Positions 32,067 to 42,025 of a stretch of DNA of 64,000 nucleotides are shown piece by piece. Positions within the stretch are counted from its first letter, which is position 1; each line of letters starts with the position of its first letter. The stretch is from Ectobacillus sp. JY-23 (GTDB lineage: Bacteria; Bacillota; Bacilli; Bacillales; Bacillaceae_G). Both the position numbers and the translations under genes were made by a program. The notes below the pieces were generated by a model. It ran no database searches. It was given only the letters and a program-made list of their open reading frames with translations, and was not told the origin of the DNA. The stretch covers positions 1,984,001-2,048,000 of the forward strand of contig NZ_CP095462.1 of the NCBI RefSeq assembly GCF_023022965.1. The letters are read 5' to 3'.

Positions 32067-32765
32067 GTGATTCAAGTATTGGTAAACGCAGATGATTTTG
32101 GGCTCACACGCGGTGTAAACCATGCCATTATAGATTGCTACCGCTATGGGCTGGTCAATTCTACTACTATGCTGGTCAACATGCCTGCTGCCTCACATGC
32201 CGCCGAGCTGGCAAAAGCGAATCCTGGTCTTCGTGTTGGCATTCATCTAACACTTACATGCGGAAAGCCTGTTTCTGATGCGCCATCATTGACTAAAGCA
32301 GACGGTACATTTCGCCTTTCTAATCGCTACGGGGACGAAACGGTGGATGTGATTGCTGCTGAACAAGAATGGGAGGCACAAATTCACAAGTTTCTTTCTT
32401 ACGGATTAGAACCATCTCATTTGGATAGTCACCATCATATTCACTGCTGGGAGCCGCTTTTTCCTGTTATTCAGCGCCTATCCCAAAAATACGGTCTACC
32501 GGTTCGCAACGGCTTTTCTCCAGAAAAAGCAATCAATCGGCTGTCAGACGAACTCCGTACCGATTTTTACGGCGACGGCGTAACACTTGATTATTTCAAC
32601 AAGCTTGAGAGTACAACAGGTTCTGTCATTGAGATCATGTGCCATCCAGCATATGTAGACGCCGAATTGCGCCGCCTCTCCTCTTACTGTGATAAACGGG
32701 CGGACGAAGCAAAGGTTTTAATCAATAGCTCATTGCCATCTGGATTTGTATTGCTAGGACGATAA
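32067..32765 (+). CDS. chbG: ChbG/YdjC-family carbohydrate deacetylase
   Basis: The 232-residue deacetylase has metal ligands in VNADDFGLTRGVN, GIHLTLTCGKP and DSHHHIHCWEP, and the end EIMCHPAYVD. In enterobacteria ChbG removes one acetyl group from imported chitobiose 6-phosphate so that the GH4 enzyme can act. Start GTG 32067 follows GGGGGAGGA, 14 bp after the gntR gene. Its presence next to PTS and GH4 genes suggests chitin-disaccharide use; a cellobiose locus with an accessory deacetylase is the alternative. Confidence 0.88.
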   Translation: MIQVLVNADDFGLTRGVNHAIIDCYRYGLVNSTTMLVNMPAASHAAELAKANPGLRVGIHLTLTCGKPVSDAPSLTKADGTFRLSNRYGDETVDVIAAEQEWEAQIHKFLSYGLEPSHLDSHHHIHCWEPLFPVIQRLSQKYGLPVRNGFSPEKAINRLSDELRTDFYGDGVTLDYFNKLESTTGSVIEIMCHPAYVDAELRRLSSYCDKRADEAKVLINSSLPSGFVLLGR

Positions 32766-32767
32766 TG

Positions 32768-32797
32768 TAAAAGCCCCCTCGGCTGAGGGGGCTTTGT
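32768..32797. terminator. Terminator between chbG and fadE
   Basis: AAAGCCCCCTC/GAGGGGGCTTT with loop GGCT lies between convergent genes. Confidence 0.85.
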
Positions 32798-32799
32798 TG

Positions 32800-34587
32800 T
32801 TATAGAGCGTATTTCTCTTCTGCTAGCAATTTCGCTGCAATTTCACGTTTCTTCGCAATTACGTTTACTGGTGTGTAACGTGTAAATTTACGTAATGCTG
32901 ATAACATCATGCGAAGTGTATCGCCGCTTTCTGTTGCAATTAGCGTTTCCTTTGCATGCGCTTCAATTTCGTTGAACGCTTCTTGACAGAATACCTGTGT
33001 ATAAAGCAGCTTTTGGTTGCTCTTTTCCAAACCTGTTGTTTTAATCGCTTTTTCTGTACGAAGGACTGCAGATTCCATGGCGTACAGGTTATTAACGATA
33101 TCAGCAATATTCACAAGTACTTCTTGCTCTTTATCAAGCGCTTTGCCATACTTTTGTACTGCAAGGCCGGCAATCATCAAGCCAATTTTCTTCGCATTAC
33201 GCACCAAGTACTTTTCTTGTGCCAATGGCTCATCGCCCACTTCTTCCGGCATAAGCATCATAAGCTCTTCTTGCAATTGCTGCGCTTTTTGAAGCAGCGG
33301 AAGTTCACCCTTCATTGCCTTACGAAGAAATGTGCCAGGTACAATCAAACGATTGATTTCATTTGTTCCTTCAAAAATACGGTTAATACGGGAATCACGG
33401 TACATTCTTTCAATCTCGTACTCTGCCATAAAGCCGTAGCCGCCGTGAATTTGTACACCTTCATCCACCACGTAATCAAGAACCTCAGAACCGAATACTT
33501 TATTCAAAGAGCACTCAATCGCATATTCAGCAATAGAATCAGCTACTGCTTTACCATTCTTCACTTCTTCATCTGTTAATGTGCTCATACGAGCCTCAAA
33601 CAAACCTACTGTGCGATATACAGAGCTCTCTGCTGCATAGATTTTCGCAGCCATATTCGCCAACTTTTCTTGAATTAACGGGAAGCGACCAATCGGCTGC
33701 TTAAATTGCTGGCGTTGATTTGCATATTGTACAGAGATTTCAAGTGCACGCTTGGAAGATCCAACTGTACCTACACCCAATTTATAACGACCAATGTTCA
33801 AAATATTGAATGCAATTACGTGGCCTTTGCCAATTTCACCAAGTACGTTTTCTTTTGGAACAAGTGCGTCTTCTAAAATTAATGTACGTGTAGAAGAACA
33901 TTTGATACCCATCTTCTTTTCTTCAGGGCTTGTAGATACCCCTGGGAAGTCACGCTCTACGATAAACGCTGTAAAATGTTCGCCGTCTACCTTGGCATAT
34001 ACAACAAATACGTCTGCAAATGCCGAGTTTGTAATCCATTGTTTTTCACCATTTAATACGTAATGTGTGCCTTCTGCATTCAAACGAGCTGTCGTTTTTG
34101 CACCTAACGCGTCAGAACCAGAGCCTGGCTCAGTCAATGCATATGCCGCCAGTTTTTCACCTGTTGCAAGAGCAGGAAGATATTGCTGCTTTTGCTCTTC
34201 ATTACCGAACAATACGATTGGAAGTGAACCAATACCAACGTGCGCGCCGTGCGTAATTGCAAAGCCGCCCGCGCGGGAGAACTTTTCAGCAATTAATGCG
34301 GAGCTAATTTTATCAAGACCGATGCCGCCGTATTCTTCTGGAACGTCAGCACCTAAAAGACCCAGCTCGCCCGCTTCCTTCAATAAACGTACAGAGCGAT
34401 CAAACTCATGCTTTTCAAGATACTCAAGTTCTGGCAACACTTCATTTACTACGAATTCTTCTGTTGTTTTGGCAATTAACTTATGCTCATCTGTGTAATC
34501 TTCTGGCGTGAACACTTGCTCGAATGTAATTTCATCAACTAAAAAGCTACCGCCCTTTACCGCACTACCAATTGTTGTTTTTTCCAT
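32800..34587 (-). CDS. fadE: Acyl-CoA dehydrogenase FadE (YusJ)
   Basis: The 595-residue FAD-dependent acyl-CoA dehydrogenase has a core with [17 protein letters not shown] and [13 protein letters not shown] (FAD binding), [13 protein letters not shown], the C-terminal [38 protein letters not shown] and an extra roughly 150-residue helical tail found in this Bacillus subgroup. It performs the first step of beta-oxidation. It is the last gene of fadN-fadA-fadE, with a 59-bp gap containing a hairpin. Confidence 0.95.
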   Translation of the reverse strand: MEKTTIGSAVKGGSFLVDEITFEQVFTPEDYTDEHKLIAKTTEEFVVNEVLPELEYLEKHEFDRSVRLLKEAGELGLLGADVPEEYGGIGLDKISSALIAEKFSRAGGFAITHGAHVGIGSLPIVLFGNEEQKQQYLPALATGEKLAAYALTEPGSGSDALGAKTTARLNAEGTHYVLNGEKQWITNSAFADVFVVYAKVDGEHFTAFIVERDFPGVSTSPEEKKMGIKCSSTRTLILEDALVPKENVLGEIGKGHVIAFNILNIGRYKLGVGTVGSSKRALEISVQYANQRQQFKQPIGRFPLIQEKLANMAAKIYAAESSVYRTVGLFEARMSTLTDEEVKNGKAVADSIAEYAIECSLNKVFGSEVLDYVVDEGVQIHGGYGFMAEYEIERMYRDSRINRIFEGTNEINRLIVPGTFLRKAMKGELPLLQKAQQLQEELMMLMPEEVGDEPLAQEKYLVRNAKKIGLMIAGLAVQKYGKALDKEQEVLVNIADIVNNLYAMESAVLRTEKAIKTTGLEKSNQKLLYTQVFCQEAFNEIEAHAKETLIATESGDTLRMMLSALRKFTRYTPVNVIAKKREIAAKLLAEEKYAL

Positions 34588-34621
34588 TTGAAATGCCTCC
34601 TGTTTTCATTATGCTTATGAA

Positions 34622-34639
34622 AGCCCTCCGAGGAGGGCT
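34622..34639 (-). promoter_or_regulatory. Hairpin between fadA and fadE
   Basis: AGCCCTCC-GA-GGAGGGCT has no T run after it on the minus strand, so an mRNA processing or stability element is likelier than a terminator. Confidence 0.5.
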
Positions 34640-34646
34640 CGGATGA

Positions 34647-35822
34647 TTACAATAATTCGAATACGCCCGCCGCGCCCATACCGCCGCCGATACACATTGT
34701 GACGATACCAAATTGCTCATTTCTGCGCTTCATTTCGTGTACTAGAGATAATGTCAGCTTCGCCCCCGTACAGCCAAGTGGATGACCAAGTGCAATTGCG
34801 CCGCCGTTTACGTTTACCTTCTCCTCATCAAGACCTAACTCACGAATGACTTGAAGAGATTGAGAGGCAAACGCTTCGTTCAATTCAAACAAACCGATAT
34901 CAGAAAGCTCAAGACCCGCGAGCTTCAACGCTTTAGGTATCGCCGCTACCGGTCCAATTCCCATTACTTCTGGCGGTACGCCCGCTACCGCGAAAGAACG
35001 GAACCTTGCAAGCGGCTTCAAACCGTCGCTTTCTGCTTTTTCACGATCCATCAGCAATACTGCTGCGGCACCGTCGCTCATTTGCGAAGAATTACCCGCT
35101 GTTACAGAACCGCGCACATTGAACGCTGGACGTAATTTACCAAGCACTGCCGCCGTTGTATCAGCACGCACACCTTCATCCTGAGAGAACGTGAAGGATT
35201 TTTCATACGGCTTGTTGTCACTACCCACGCCGCGCAGCGTTACATCCACTGGTACTGTCTCATCCGCAAAACGGCCTGCCTGCAAAGCAGCTGCCGCGCG
35301 CTGATGACTGCGCACCGCAAAAGCATCTTGCTCTTCACGGCTAATGCCATATTTCACAGCTACTTGCTCCGCTGTATGTCCCATACCCATATAGTATTCA
35401 GGCGCAGCTTCAACAAGGCGGCTGTTTGGACGAACCACATGCCCCATCATCGGTACAAGGCTCATAGATTCCGCACCGCCGGCAATTACTGCATCAGAGT
35501 GACCAAGCATAATGCGCTCTGCTCCGTATGCAATACTTTGTAAACCTGAAGAACAATAACGATTAATTGTAATAGCAGGCACCATATGAGACAATCCTGC
35601 CAGCGCTCCAATATTGCGCGCCATATTCAAACCTTGCTCCGCTTCCGGCATCGCACAGCCAATAATTAAGTCATCTATATTTCCTTCATAGTTGTTTGCA
35701 CGCTTTAATGTTTCCTTTACTACCAATGCACCTAAGTCGTCAGGACGAACAGTCGCCAAGGAACCTTTTTTCGCTTTGCCGACCGGTGTTCTTGCTCCTG
35801 CTACAATTACGGCCTCTCTCAT
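34647..35822 (-). CDS. fadA: Acetyl-CoA C-acyltransferase FadA (YusK)
   Basis: The 391-residue thiolase has the acyl-binding Cys in [11 protein letters not shown], the GGAESMS segment, [24 protein letters not shown] and the C-terminal active-site Cys in [14 protein letters not shown]. It carries out the last step of beta-oxidation. It lies 14 bp after fadN. Confidence 0.96.
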   Translation of the reverse strand: MREAVIVAGARTPVGKAKKGSLATVRPDDLGALVVKETLKRANNYEGNIDDLIIGCAMPEAEQGLNMARNIGALAGLSHMVPAITINRYCSSGLQSIAYGAERIMLGHSDAVIAGGAESMSLVPMMGHVVRPNSRLVEAAPEYYMGMGHTAEQVAVKYGISREEQDAFAVRSHQRAAAALQAGRFADETVPVDVTLRGVGSDNKPYEKSFTFSQDEGVRADTTAAVLGKLRPAFNVRGSVTAGNSSQMSDGAAAVLLMDREKAESDGLKPLARFRSFAVAGVPPEVMGIGPVAAIPKALKLAGLELSDIGLFELNEAFASQSLQVIRELGLDEEKVNVNGGAIALGHPLGCTGAKLTLSLVHEMKRRNEQFGIVTMCIGGGMGAAGVFELL

Positions 35823-35836
35823 GTTCTTTCCTCCTC

Positions 35837-38218
35837 TTAGTTACGTAACGGTTTTCCTTTTACAAGCATGTGCTGCATTCTTGCCTGTGACTTCATTTCC
35901 TGCACAAGGCTTAAAAACGCTTTGCGCTCCAGGTCAAGTAAATATTGCTCATCTACCTCTGTTCCGTACGGTACTTTACCTCCAGCAATAACGTAAGCCA
36001 GTTTTTTCGCAATCGTTAAATCGTGCTCAGAGATATAGCCGGACAAATGCATCGCTTGTGCACCAAGAACAAGCGTGGCGTATCCTGTTTCACCAACAAC
36101 CGGCACCTTTTTGCGAATCGGCGCTTTGTATCCTGCTTCAAACAATTCGATGACCTTTTGTTTTGCATCGTATAACAGATGGTCGCCATTGATGCTGATG
36201 CCATCTTTATCGCCAAGGAAATTGTTTTCAAATGCTTCCTGTGCGGAAGTAGACACCTTCGCCATTGCAACGGTCTCAAATACTTTATTGGCAACCTTTT
36301 GCAGGTCGAACTCCACACCTTTTGCCATTTTGTTTAGGTGTTTAATATACAGCTCTTTGTTTCCGCCACCGCCTGGAATTAAGCCAACCCCAACTTCCAC
36401 AAGACCAAGATACGTTTCGCTAGATGCTTGAATGCTTGCAGCCGGTAAACAAATTTCCGCACCGCCGCCAAGTGTCATACCATAAGGAGCCACAACGACT
36501 GGTTTAGCGCTATATTTAATTTTCATCATTGCATCCTGGAATTGCTTCACAACCCACTCAATCTCGAAATAGTTGTCATCCTGCGCTTCCATTAAAATCA
36601 TCGCTAGGTTTGCACCGACGCAGAAGTTTTTGGATTGATTACCGATAACAAGACCTTTATAGCCCTTTTCCACTTCATCGATCGCATAGTTGATCATTTG
36701 CGTGATATCCATACCGATTGCGTTGTTTGGAGAGTGGAACTCTAGACAAAGTACACCGTCTCCTAAGTCTACAAGGCTTGCGCCGCTATTTTTCTTTAAC
36801 ACACCGTTCTTTTCTTTTAATTGTTTTAGGCTAATCGCTTTTTTATTTTGCTGGAGTAGCTTGTATTCACCGTTATCGTAATACAATACATCGCCGCTTT
36901 CGCGCTTATAGAATGTTTCAAAGCCTGCGTCCAACATCTCTTGTACCCATATTGGAACAGCTTTTCCTTGTTCCTTCAGCTTTTCAACAGACTTGCGAAC
37001 ACCGATCGCATCCCATGTTTCAAACGGACCGTATTGCCAGCCAAAGCCCCATTTCATAGCGTTGTCAATCGCAACGATATCATCTGCAATTTCCTTGTTC
37101 AGCTTTGCTGCGTATAAAAGAGTTGGTGTTAAAATATTCCAAAGTAATGCACCTGCACGGTCCTTTGCATACACAAGCGTTTTCAATTTATTATTAAGGC
37201 CCTTTTCCTGCTTGCTCAGTTCTACAGAAGGCGCCTTTAGTTTTTTACGTGCCTCATATTGCAAGTTCTCCGGATTCAATTCTAGAATCTCTTTTCCTTG
37301 CTTTAAGAAAAAGCCTTGCCCTGTTTTGCTTCCGAGCCATTTGTTTTCAAGCATCACATGCATGAATGCCGGTACTTTAAATACCTCGCGCTCTTCCTCT
37401 TGTACATTTTCATATACGTTGTTGGCAACGTGAACAAATGTATCCAGTCCTACCACATCAAGCGTGCGGAATGTCGCGCTTTTTGGACGACCAATTAGCG
37501 GGCCCGTCACAGAATCTACTTCCCCGACGCTGTAACCGCCGTTTAGCATTTCCTGCAGTGTGACAAGTAAGCCATATGTGCCGATGCGGTTGCCAATAAA
37601 ATTCGGTGTATCCTTCGCGACAACAACACCTTTACCGAGTACATCTTCACCGAAGGTTTTCATGAAGCTTAGTACTTCTGTGGACGTGTCTTGCGTTGGA
37701 ATGACCTCAAGTAGCTTTAAGTAGCGCGGGGGATTGAAGAAATGCGTGCCTAGGAAGTGCTTGCGGAAATCTTCGGAACGCCCCTCTGCCATTTTTTCTA
37801 CTGAAATACCAGATGTATTGGAACTAACAATCGTACCTGACTTACGAATTTCATCTATACGAGCAAAAACTTGTTTTTTAACTTCAAGATTCTCAACCAC
37901 CACTTCAATAATCCAATCCACATCTGCAAGACGAGAGAAATCGTCATCAAAGTTACCGGGTTGAATTAAAGCTGCATTTTCTTTAGAAGTAAGAGGTGCC
38001 GGCTTTTGCTTAAACAGCTTTTGCACGGCTGTGTGGCTGAATCGATTGCGGACTTCTTTGCTTTCTAGCGTAAGGCCCTTTGCTTCCTCTTCTGCTGTAA
38101 GCGTTTTCGGTACGATGTCTAGTAATAGTGTTGGAATTCCAATGTTAGCCAAATGTGCAGCAATTCCTGACCCCATGACGCCGGATCCGAGAACGGCTGC
38201 TTTTTTAATTTGAAACAT
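35837..38218 (-). CDS. fadN: Bifunctional 3-hydroxyacyl-CoA dehydrogenase/enoyl-CoA hydratase FadN (YusL)
   Basis: The 793-residue fusion has an N-terminal NAD-binding dehydrogenase ([52 protein letters not shown]) and a C-terminal crotonase domain ([37 protein letters not shown]). The domain order is the reverse of E. coli FadB, as in B. subtilis YusL. ATG 38218 follows AAGGGGGAG; the longer frame overlaps the FadR box and is rejected. It is the first gene of the operon. Confidence 0.95.
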   Translation of the reverse strand: MFQIKKAAVLGSGVMGSGIAAHLANIGIPTLLLDIVPKTLTAEEEAKGLTLESKEVRNRFSHTAVQKLFKQKPAPLTSKENAALIQPGNFDDDFSRLADVDWIIEVVVENLEVKKQVFARIDEIRKSGTIVSSNTSGISVEKMAEGRSEDFRKHFLGTHFFNPPRYLKLLEVIPTQDTSTEVLSFMKTFGEDVLGKGVVVAKDTPNFIGNRIGTYGLLVTLQEMLNGGYSVGEVDSVTGPLIGRPKSATFRTLDVVGLDTFVHVANNVYENVQEEEREVFKVPAFMHVMLENKWLGSKTGQGFFLKQGKEILELNPENLQYEARKKLKAPSVELSKQEKGLNNKLKTLVYAKDRAGALLWNILTPTLLYAAKLNKEIADDIVAIDNAMKWGFGWQYGPFETWDAIGVRKSVEKLKEQGKAVPIWVQEMLDAGFETFYKRESGDVLYYDNGEYKLLQQNKKAISLKQLKEKNGVLKKNSGASLVDLGDGVLCLEFHSPNNAIGMDITQMINYAIDEVEKGYKGLVIGNQSKNFCVGANLAMILMEAQDDNYFEIEWVVKQFQDAMMKIKYSAKPVVVAPYGMTLGGGAEICLPAASIQASSETYLGLVEVGVGLIPGGGGNKELYIKHLNKMAKGVEFDLQKVANKVFETVAMAKVSTSAQEAFENNFLGDKDGISINGDHLLYDAKQKVIELFEAGYKAPIRKKVPVVGETGYATLVLGAQAMHLSGYISEHDLTIAKKLAYVIAGGKVPYGTEVDEQYLLDLERKAFLSLVQEMKSQARMQHMLVKGKPLRN

Positions 38219-38239
38219 TCCATTCTCCCCCTTAATTCT

Positions 38240-38257
38240 TGAATGAATGCTCATTCA
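38240..38257. promoter_or_regulatory. FadR (YsiA)-type operator before fadN
   Basis: TGAATGAATGCTCATTCA fits the B. subtilis FadR box TGAATGAMTANTCATTCA except for one central base and is a near-perfect palindrome. Half-sites TGAATGA recur at about 38285 and 38318. Confidence 0.85.
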
Positions 38258-38305
38258 ATTTTTACGCAAACTTCTCCCAACGGCTGAATGAGCTTCCTAC
38301 TATTA

Positions 38306-38334
38306 AATATATGATATTGAATGAATTTTCGCAA
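38306..38334 (-). promoter_or_regulatory. SigA-type promoter of fadNAE
   Basis: Minus strand TTGCGA (38334-38329), 17-nt spacer, TATATT (38311-38306). The FadR box lies about 50 bp downstream. Confidence 0.6.
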
Positions 38335-38517
38335 TAAATTTAAAAATAAAAATTTACACTGCTATCATTTTGTCATATTGCATCATTGCCTTTCATATAG
38401 ACAGCGGAAGCTACCGTGTCGGTGGCTTTTTTAAAACAGAACAAATGTTCTTGTTTTTTGAATGTGCATCTTTTATAATAGATATGAACCAACTACATAA
38501 CGATGGGAGAGATTTGG

Positions 38518-38931
38518 ATGAAGCATCAAGCAACACCGTATTTAACATTTGGGGGCAACGCGCGCGAAGCATTGACGTATTACAAGGAAGTATTTGAAGG
38601 AGAAATTATCGGCATGCAAACGTTTGGAGAAGCACAGTTTCCGACACCTCCAGAGATGGATAACAAAATCATGCACGCGCAATTTAAAAAAGATGATTTA
38701 TTTTTCATGGTGTCCGATGCGTTTTTAAATCAATCTGTTCATCAAGGTAACAATATTTCCTTAGCTCTGGAATTGGAAAGTGAAGAAGAGATTCAAACGC
38801 TCTACAAACGTCTCAGCGCAAATGGCATTGTATTTATGGAGCTTCAAGATACATTTTGGGGAGCTAAATTTGCCAAGGTACAGGACGCGTTTGGCGTGAT
38901 TTGGGATTTAAACTATACATTTGAAAAATAA
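38518..38931 (+). CDS. VOC/PhnB-like protein
   Basis: The 137-residue glyoxalase-fold protein of the PhnB/YjdN group starts HQATPYLTFGGNAREALTYYKEVFEGE, has HAQFKKDDLFFMVSD and ends WGAKFAKVQDAFGVIWDLNY. Such proteins are often annotated as PhnB or 3-demethylubiquinone methyltransferase-like; real function is unknown. ATG 38518 follows GGGAGAG. Confidence 0.85.
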   Translation: MKHQATPYLTFGGNAREALTYYKEVFEGEIIGMQTFGEAQFPTPPEMDNKIMHAQFKKDDLFFMVSDAFLNQSVHQGNNISLALELESEEEIQTLYKRLSANGIVFMELQDTFWGAKFAKVQDAFGVIWDLNYTFEK

Positions 38932-39014
38932 GCTTTGTTAATTGATAATCTGTACTTGTTGGTTGGTATAGAGGATTGAAAGAAATGGAAATCAACAACC
39001 ACTTTATACAGAGC

Positions 39015-39046
39015 AAAAAAGAATCGCTAAGGTGATTCTTTTTTAT
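39015..39046 (+). terminator. Terminator of the VOC gene
   Basis: AAAAAAGAATC and GATTCTTTTTT pair around GCTAAGGT. Confidence 0.8.
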
Positions 39047-39102
39047 TTGCACTTACATGACTTCTTTAAATTTGGAAAAGCTAGGAAACGGAGGTGATAA
39101 AC

Positions 39103-39246
39103 ATGGGTAAGCAAAAGAAAAATCCTTCTAAAGGTGCTGTGAGTGCAGCTAGCGCAAGGGGTAGTGCTGATAGCAATCAACTGCCGGAAAAGGGTCGTCA
39201 CGGCAACAATGAGCAATACGGCAAACAAAATATGAGCGAAGGCTGA
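39103..39246 (+). CDS. Small hydrophilic protein of 47 residues
   Basis: The frame starts MGKQKKNPSKGAVSAASARG and ends YGKQNMSEG. It is rich in Lys, Ser, Asn, Gln and Gly, has no hydrophobic segment, and resembles minor small acid-soluble spore proteins in composition, but I recognise no specific family. Support for reality comes from a strong site GGAGGTGAT 4-5 nt before the ATG, a terminator of its own upstream (closing the previous gene) and another downstream. A spore role is inference. Confidence 0.65.
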   Translation: MGKQKKNPSKGAVSAASARGSADSNQLPEKGRHGNNEQYGKQNMSEG

Positions 39247-39258
39247 ATATGTATGATG

Positions 39259-39316
39259 AGAGAGCGCGCTAAACATGGCATGATATAAGAAGAGCCATGA
39301 GTAGCGCTCTTTTATT
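39259..39316 (+). terminator. Terminator after the 47-residue gene
   Basis: AGAGCGCGCT...CATGGC pairs with GCCATG...AGCGCTCT (interrupted long stem), followed by TTTTATT. Confidence 0.7.
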
Positions 39317-39333
39317 CTAGCAAGGAGCTGTTT

Positions 39334-40164
39334 ATGTTGAAACGATGGATACATGTACTCTCAATCACATTTCTAATTACTGGCGTCACCTATATCACAA
39401 CCTCTGTAAAACTTTCTGCACTCTCACAAAGGAGTATGCCGCTTATTAAAGGAAGATATGCGGTTGCATTAGATGCTGCCACAGGTGAGGTGCTGTATGA
39501 AAAAGATGCGGATATTCCCGTTGCCCCTGCCAGCCTCGCTAAACTCATGACGGCATTGCTTGTTATGGAGAAAGTGAGGCCAGATGAAGAAGTCGTCATC
39601 ACACAGCAGGCTCGTAATACAGAAGCAGGCTCGGCTAAAATCTCATTACGTGTTGGTGAAACGTTAAAACGAGATGAAGCCATCAAGCTGTTGCTTACCA
39701 TTAGTGTCGACTACGTAGCAGAGTCTATCGCCGAACACATTTCCGGTTCAGGAAAAGACTTCGCTGTCCTGATGAACGAGCGTGCAAGAGAGCTTGGGAT
39801 ACAAGCAACTTTTCATAATGCCAGCGGTGCGGATGGCAAACATCATCATGCTTCAGCGCATGATCTTGCAGTGATTGCAAAAGAAGCTGTTCACTATCCA
39901 GCTGTTTTGTCTGCTATGCACGCTGTTTCAACAACCGTTCAAACATCTGCGCAGCAAACCGAAATACATAATAATGGTCGAAAAGAGCTGTACCACGACC
40001 CGTACGCCATCGCAAGCAAAAGCGGCCATACTAAGCGCGCTGGCTACACCTTGGTAACTGTGGATGAGAAAAACGGCCGCCGCATTATTACCGTTGTTTT
40101 GCAAAGCAATAAAGAGAATGCTTATAAAGATGCCAAAAAGATTACAGCCTATGTGCTTGACTGA
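39334..40164 (+). CDS. DacF-like serine-type D-Ala-D-Ala carboxypeptidase (S11), atypical
   Basis: The 276-residue PBP-type peptidase has an N-terminal membrane/signal segment (residues 5-25). The active-site SxxK is S67-L-A-K70 (APASLAKLMTALL). Motif 2 should be SxN; the aligned sequence is S124-V-D126 (SVDYVAESIAEH versus the usual SANDAA...). Motif 3 is K229-S-G (KTG/KSG). The protein lacks the C-terminal beta domain and amphipathic anchor of DacA/DacF. Activity is therefore uncertain. ATG 39334; it is monocistronic. Confidence 0.82.
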   Translation: MLKRWIHVLSITFLITGVTYITTSVKLSALSQRSMPLIKGRYAVALDAATGEVLYEKDADIPVAPASLAKLMTALLVMEKVRPDEEVVITQQARNTEAGSAKISLRVGETLKRDEAIKLLLTISVDYVAESIAEHISGSGKDFAVLMNERARELGIQATFHNASGADGKHHHASAHDLAVIAKEAVHYPAVLSAMHAVSTTVQTSAQQTEIHNNGRKELYHDPYAIASKSGHTKRAGYTLVTVDEKNGRRIITVVLQSNKENAYKDAKKITAYVLD

Positions 40165-40212
40165 ATTCCGGCCGAACTCTCTCTTCTATCGGCCGAATAG
40201 ATTTACAATCTA

Positions 40213-40243
40213 AAAATCCTGTTGTCTACTGACAACAGGATGT
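40213..40243 (-). terminator. Terminator of the proline dehydrogenase gene
   Basis: ATCCTGTTGTC/GACAACAGGAT with loop AGTA on the minus strand is followed by TTTTTAG. Confidence 0.85.
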
Positions 40244-40251
40244 TGTGTTCT

Positions 40252-41169
40252 TTATTTTTTGAAGATACCTTTTAGTACGAACGCTACGTTTGCTGGGCGT
40301 TCTGCTAGGCGACGCATGAAGTAGCCGTACCAGTCATTGCCGTATGGTACGTATACACGCATTGTGTAGCCTTCTTTTGCAAGTTCCAATTGACGCTCCG
40401 GGCGAATGCCGTATAGCATTTGGAATTCAAATTGCGTACGTGGAATGTTGTATTCCTTCGCTAAGTTTTTCGTATATTCAATAATGGCTTCATCATGAGA
40501 TGCGACTGCTGTATAATTGCCATTTAGCATATGCGTCTTGATAATCTTTTTGAAGTTTTCATCCACATCTGCTTTATCCGGAAATGCGACTGTTTCTGGC
40601 TCTTTATATGCACCTTTTACAAGACGCAAATTCGGCTTATATCGATTTAAATCATCAATATCTTTTTCCGTACGGTACAAATACGCTTGAATTACTGTGC
40701 CGACATTGTCATACTCTTCACGGAGCAATTTAAAAATTTCAATTGTCTTCTCGCAGCGAGTGTAGTCTTCCATATCAATCGTAACGAATACACCGTTTTC
40801 CTTTGCAGCATTTAAAATGCGACGCATATTATTCATTACCAGATTTTCCGATATATCAAGACCCATAGATGTCATCTTCAAAGAAAGCTGTGAGTTTAAT
40901 CCTTCACGGCCAATTGCTCTGATTGCCTCTATAGACTCGTCCGCCATTTGATTCGCTTCACGCTCATTGTCCACAAATTCACCTAAATAATCGATTGTAA
41001 CAACGAGACCTTTTTTATTTAAATCTTTAATTGCTTCTGTTGCTAAACCAATCGTTTCTCCGGCCACAAAGCGGCCAGCACCAAAACGTAAACCATAACG
41101 CTTTGCTAATTTTGTTAGCGCTTTATTTTTTGATAAAAATAAAAATGAGTTACGCATAAGTTGTTCCAT
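40252..41169 (-). CDS. fadM: Proline dehydrogenase (YusM/FadM, PutB-type)
   Basis: The 305-residue monofunctional flavin proline dehydrogenase, a (beta/alpha)8 barrel, has VVTIDYLGEFV, FVTIDMEDYTRC, LRLVKGAYKEP, and the substrate-binding end QMLYGIRPERQLEL with YVPYGNDWYGYFMRRLAERP (RxxR). It oxidises proline to pyrroline-5-carboxylate. In B. subtilis the equivalent gene follows fadNAE and is named fadM/yusM; here it is separated by 2 kb. ATG 41169 follows GGGGTGA. Confidence 0.94.
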   Translation of the reverse strand: MEQLMRNSFLFLSKNKALTKLAKRYGLRFGAGRFVAGETIGLATEAIKDLNKKGLVVTIDYLGEFVDNEREANQMADESIEAIRAIGREGLNSQLSLKMTSMGLDISENLVMNNMRRILNAAKENGVFVTIDMEDYTRCEKTIEIFKLLREEYDNVGTVIQAYLYRTEKDIDDLNRYKPNLRLVKGAYKEPETVAFPDKADVDENFKKIIKTHMLNGNYTAVASHDEAIIEYTKNLAKEYNIPRTQFEFQMLYGIRPERQLELAKEGYTMRVYVPYGNDWYGYFMRRLAERPANVAFVLKGIFKK

Positions 41170-41292
41170 TGTACTTCACCCCTACGTAAATATTATTTCT
41201 CTGCTTCTTCTCTATAAATTATATCACTTTTAAAAATTATTTGACACAAATAATTTTTAAAACAATTTAGAATACATACATTTTAGAAGATA

Positions 41293-41324
41293 TCAAAAAG
41301 ACCTCGCTACTGCAAGGTCTTTTA
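41293..41324 (-). terminator. Terminator of yusU
   Basis: AAAAGACCT/AGGTCTTTT with a 10-nt loop, minus-strand T run. Confidence 0.78.
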
Positions 41325-41329
41325 TGACT

Positions 41330-41575
41330 TTATTTTTTAATACGATGTGCATCATTTAGCTGTTTAATATTTTGAATAACGTGCATCATATCGGCTTTAG
41401 CCTCTGGATACGTTTCATTCCAGTGCTTCGCCAGTGCCGGCATCGATTTTGCAATTTGCGAATACAATGCCCACAATTTTACCTGCTCCTGCAATTCAGG
41501 TGTACTTTCCCCTAAAAGCAGTTCTGTATATTTTGCAAATAGTGCATCAAATTGCTTTGGAAAATTTTCATTCAC
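41330..41575 (-). CDS. yusU: YusU family protein (DUF2573)
   Basis: The 81-residue helical protein with FAKYTELLLGESTPELQEQVKLWALYSQIAKSMPALAKHWNETYPEAK is recognisable as DUF2573/YusU. Function is unknown. GTG 41575 has AAAGGAGAG upstream. It follows the thiamine-binding-type gene by 21 bp, presumably one transcript. Confidence 0.85.
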   Translation of the reverse strand: MNENFPKQFDALFAKYTELLLGESTPELQEQVKLWALYSQIAKSMPALAKHWNETYPEAKADMMHVIQNIKQLNDAHRIKK

Positions 41576-41596
41576 TACGCTTCTCTCCTTTTCTAA

Positions 41597-41899
41597 TTAT
41601 AGCTTAGAACGCACAGAAGCCAGCTTGTTCTCCATCGTGCTTTCCTTGTCACGACGATCATCAATACGAATATTGGTTGCTACGCGCATCGCTCCTTTCG
41701 TAAAAGGAACTTCATGCATGTCTTGAATCACCTCCAGCAAAACAGGAAGCTCTCCTTCTATAATGGTATTCATCGGTGTTAATGTATATTTCACACGTCC
41801 TTCATGCTTCTGTAACACTTTATGTATATCTGCTACGTATGAGCTTACGCTCGGTGTACCTGTTCCAATCGGAATAATACTGATATCAACAATTGCCAT
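41597..41899 (-). CDS. MTH1187/YkoF-type thiamine-binding protein (DUF77)
   Basis: The 100-residue ferredoxin-like fold protein has AIVDISIIPIGTGTPSVSSYVADIHKVL and YTLTPMNTIIEGELPVLLEVIQDMHE, the signature of the MTH1187 family, which forms tetramers and binds thiamine-like ligands. No thiamine genes are adjacent. ATG 41899 behind AAAAGGAGG; it leads yusU. Confidence 0.9.
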   Translation of the reverse strand: MAIVDISIIPIGTGTPSVSSYVADIHKVLQKHEGRVKYTLTPMNTIIEGELPVLLEVIQDMHEVPFTKGAMRVATNIRIDDRRDKESTMENKLASVRSKL

Positions 41900-41957
41900 C
41901 GTGTGTGCCTCCTTTTCATTTCCATCTTATTCTACCTCATTTCACAGATTTTCCGCA

Positions 41958-41986
41958 TTAAAAAAGCACACCTTATCAGATGCGCC
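41958..41986 (-). terminator. Terminator of the 35-residue peptide gene
   Basis: On the minus strand GCGCATC pairs with GGTGTGC (two GU pairs) around TGATAA, followed by TTTTTT. Confidence 0.7.
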
Positions 41987-42025
41987 TGTATCCTGTATAA
42001 ATTTTATAATAGAAGCTATTTGCTC

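Noticed and set aside
40165-40200. CGGCCGA inverted elements after the DacF-like gene as a terminator
   Set aside because: The stem is short, the loop long and there is no T run.
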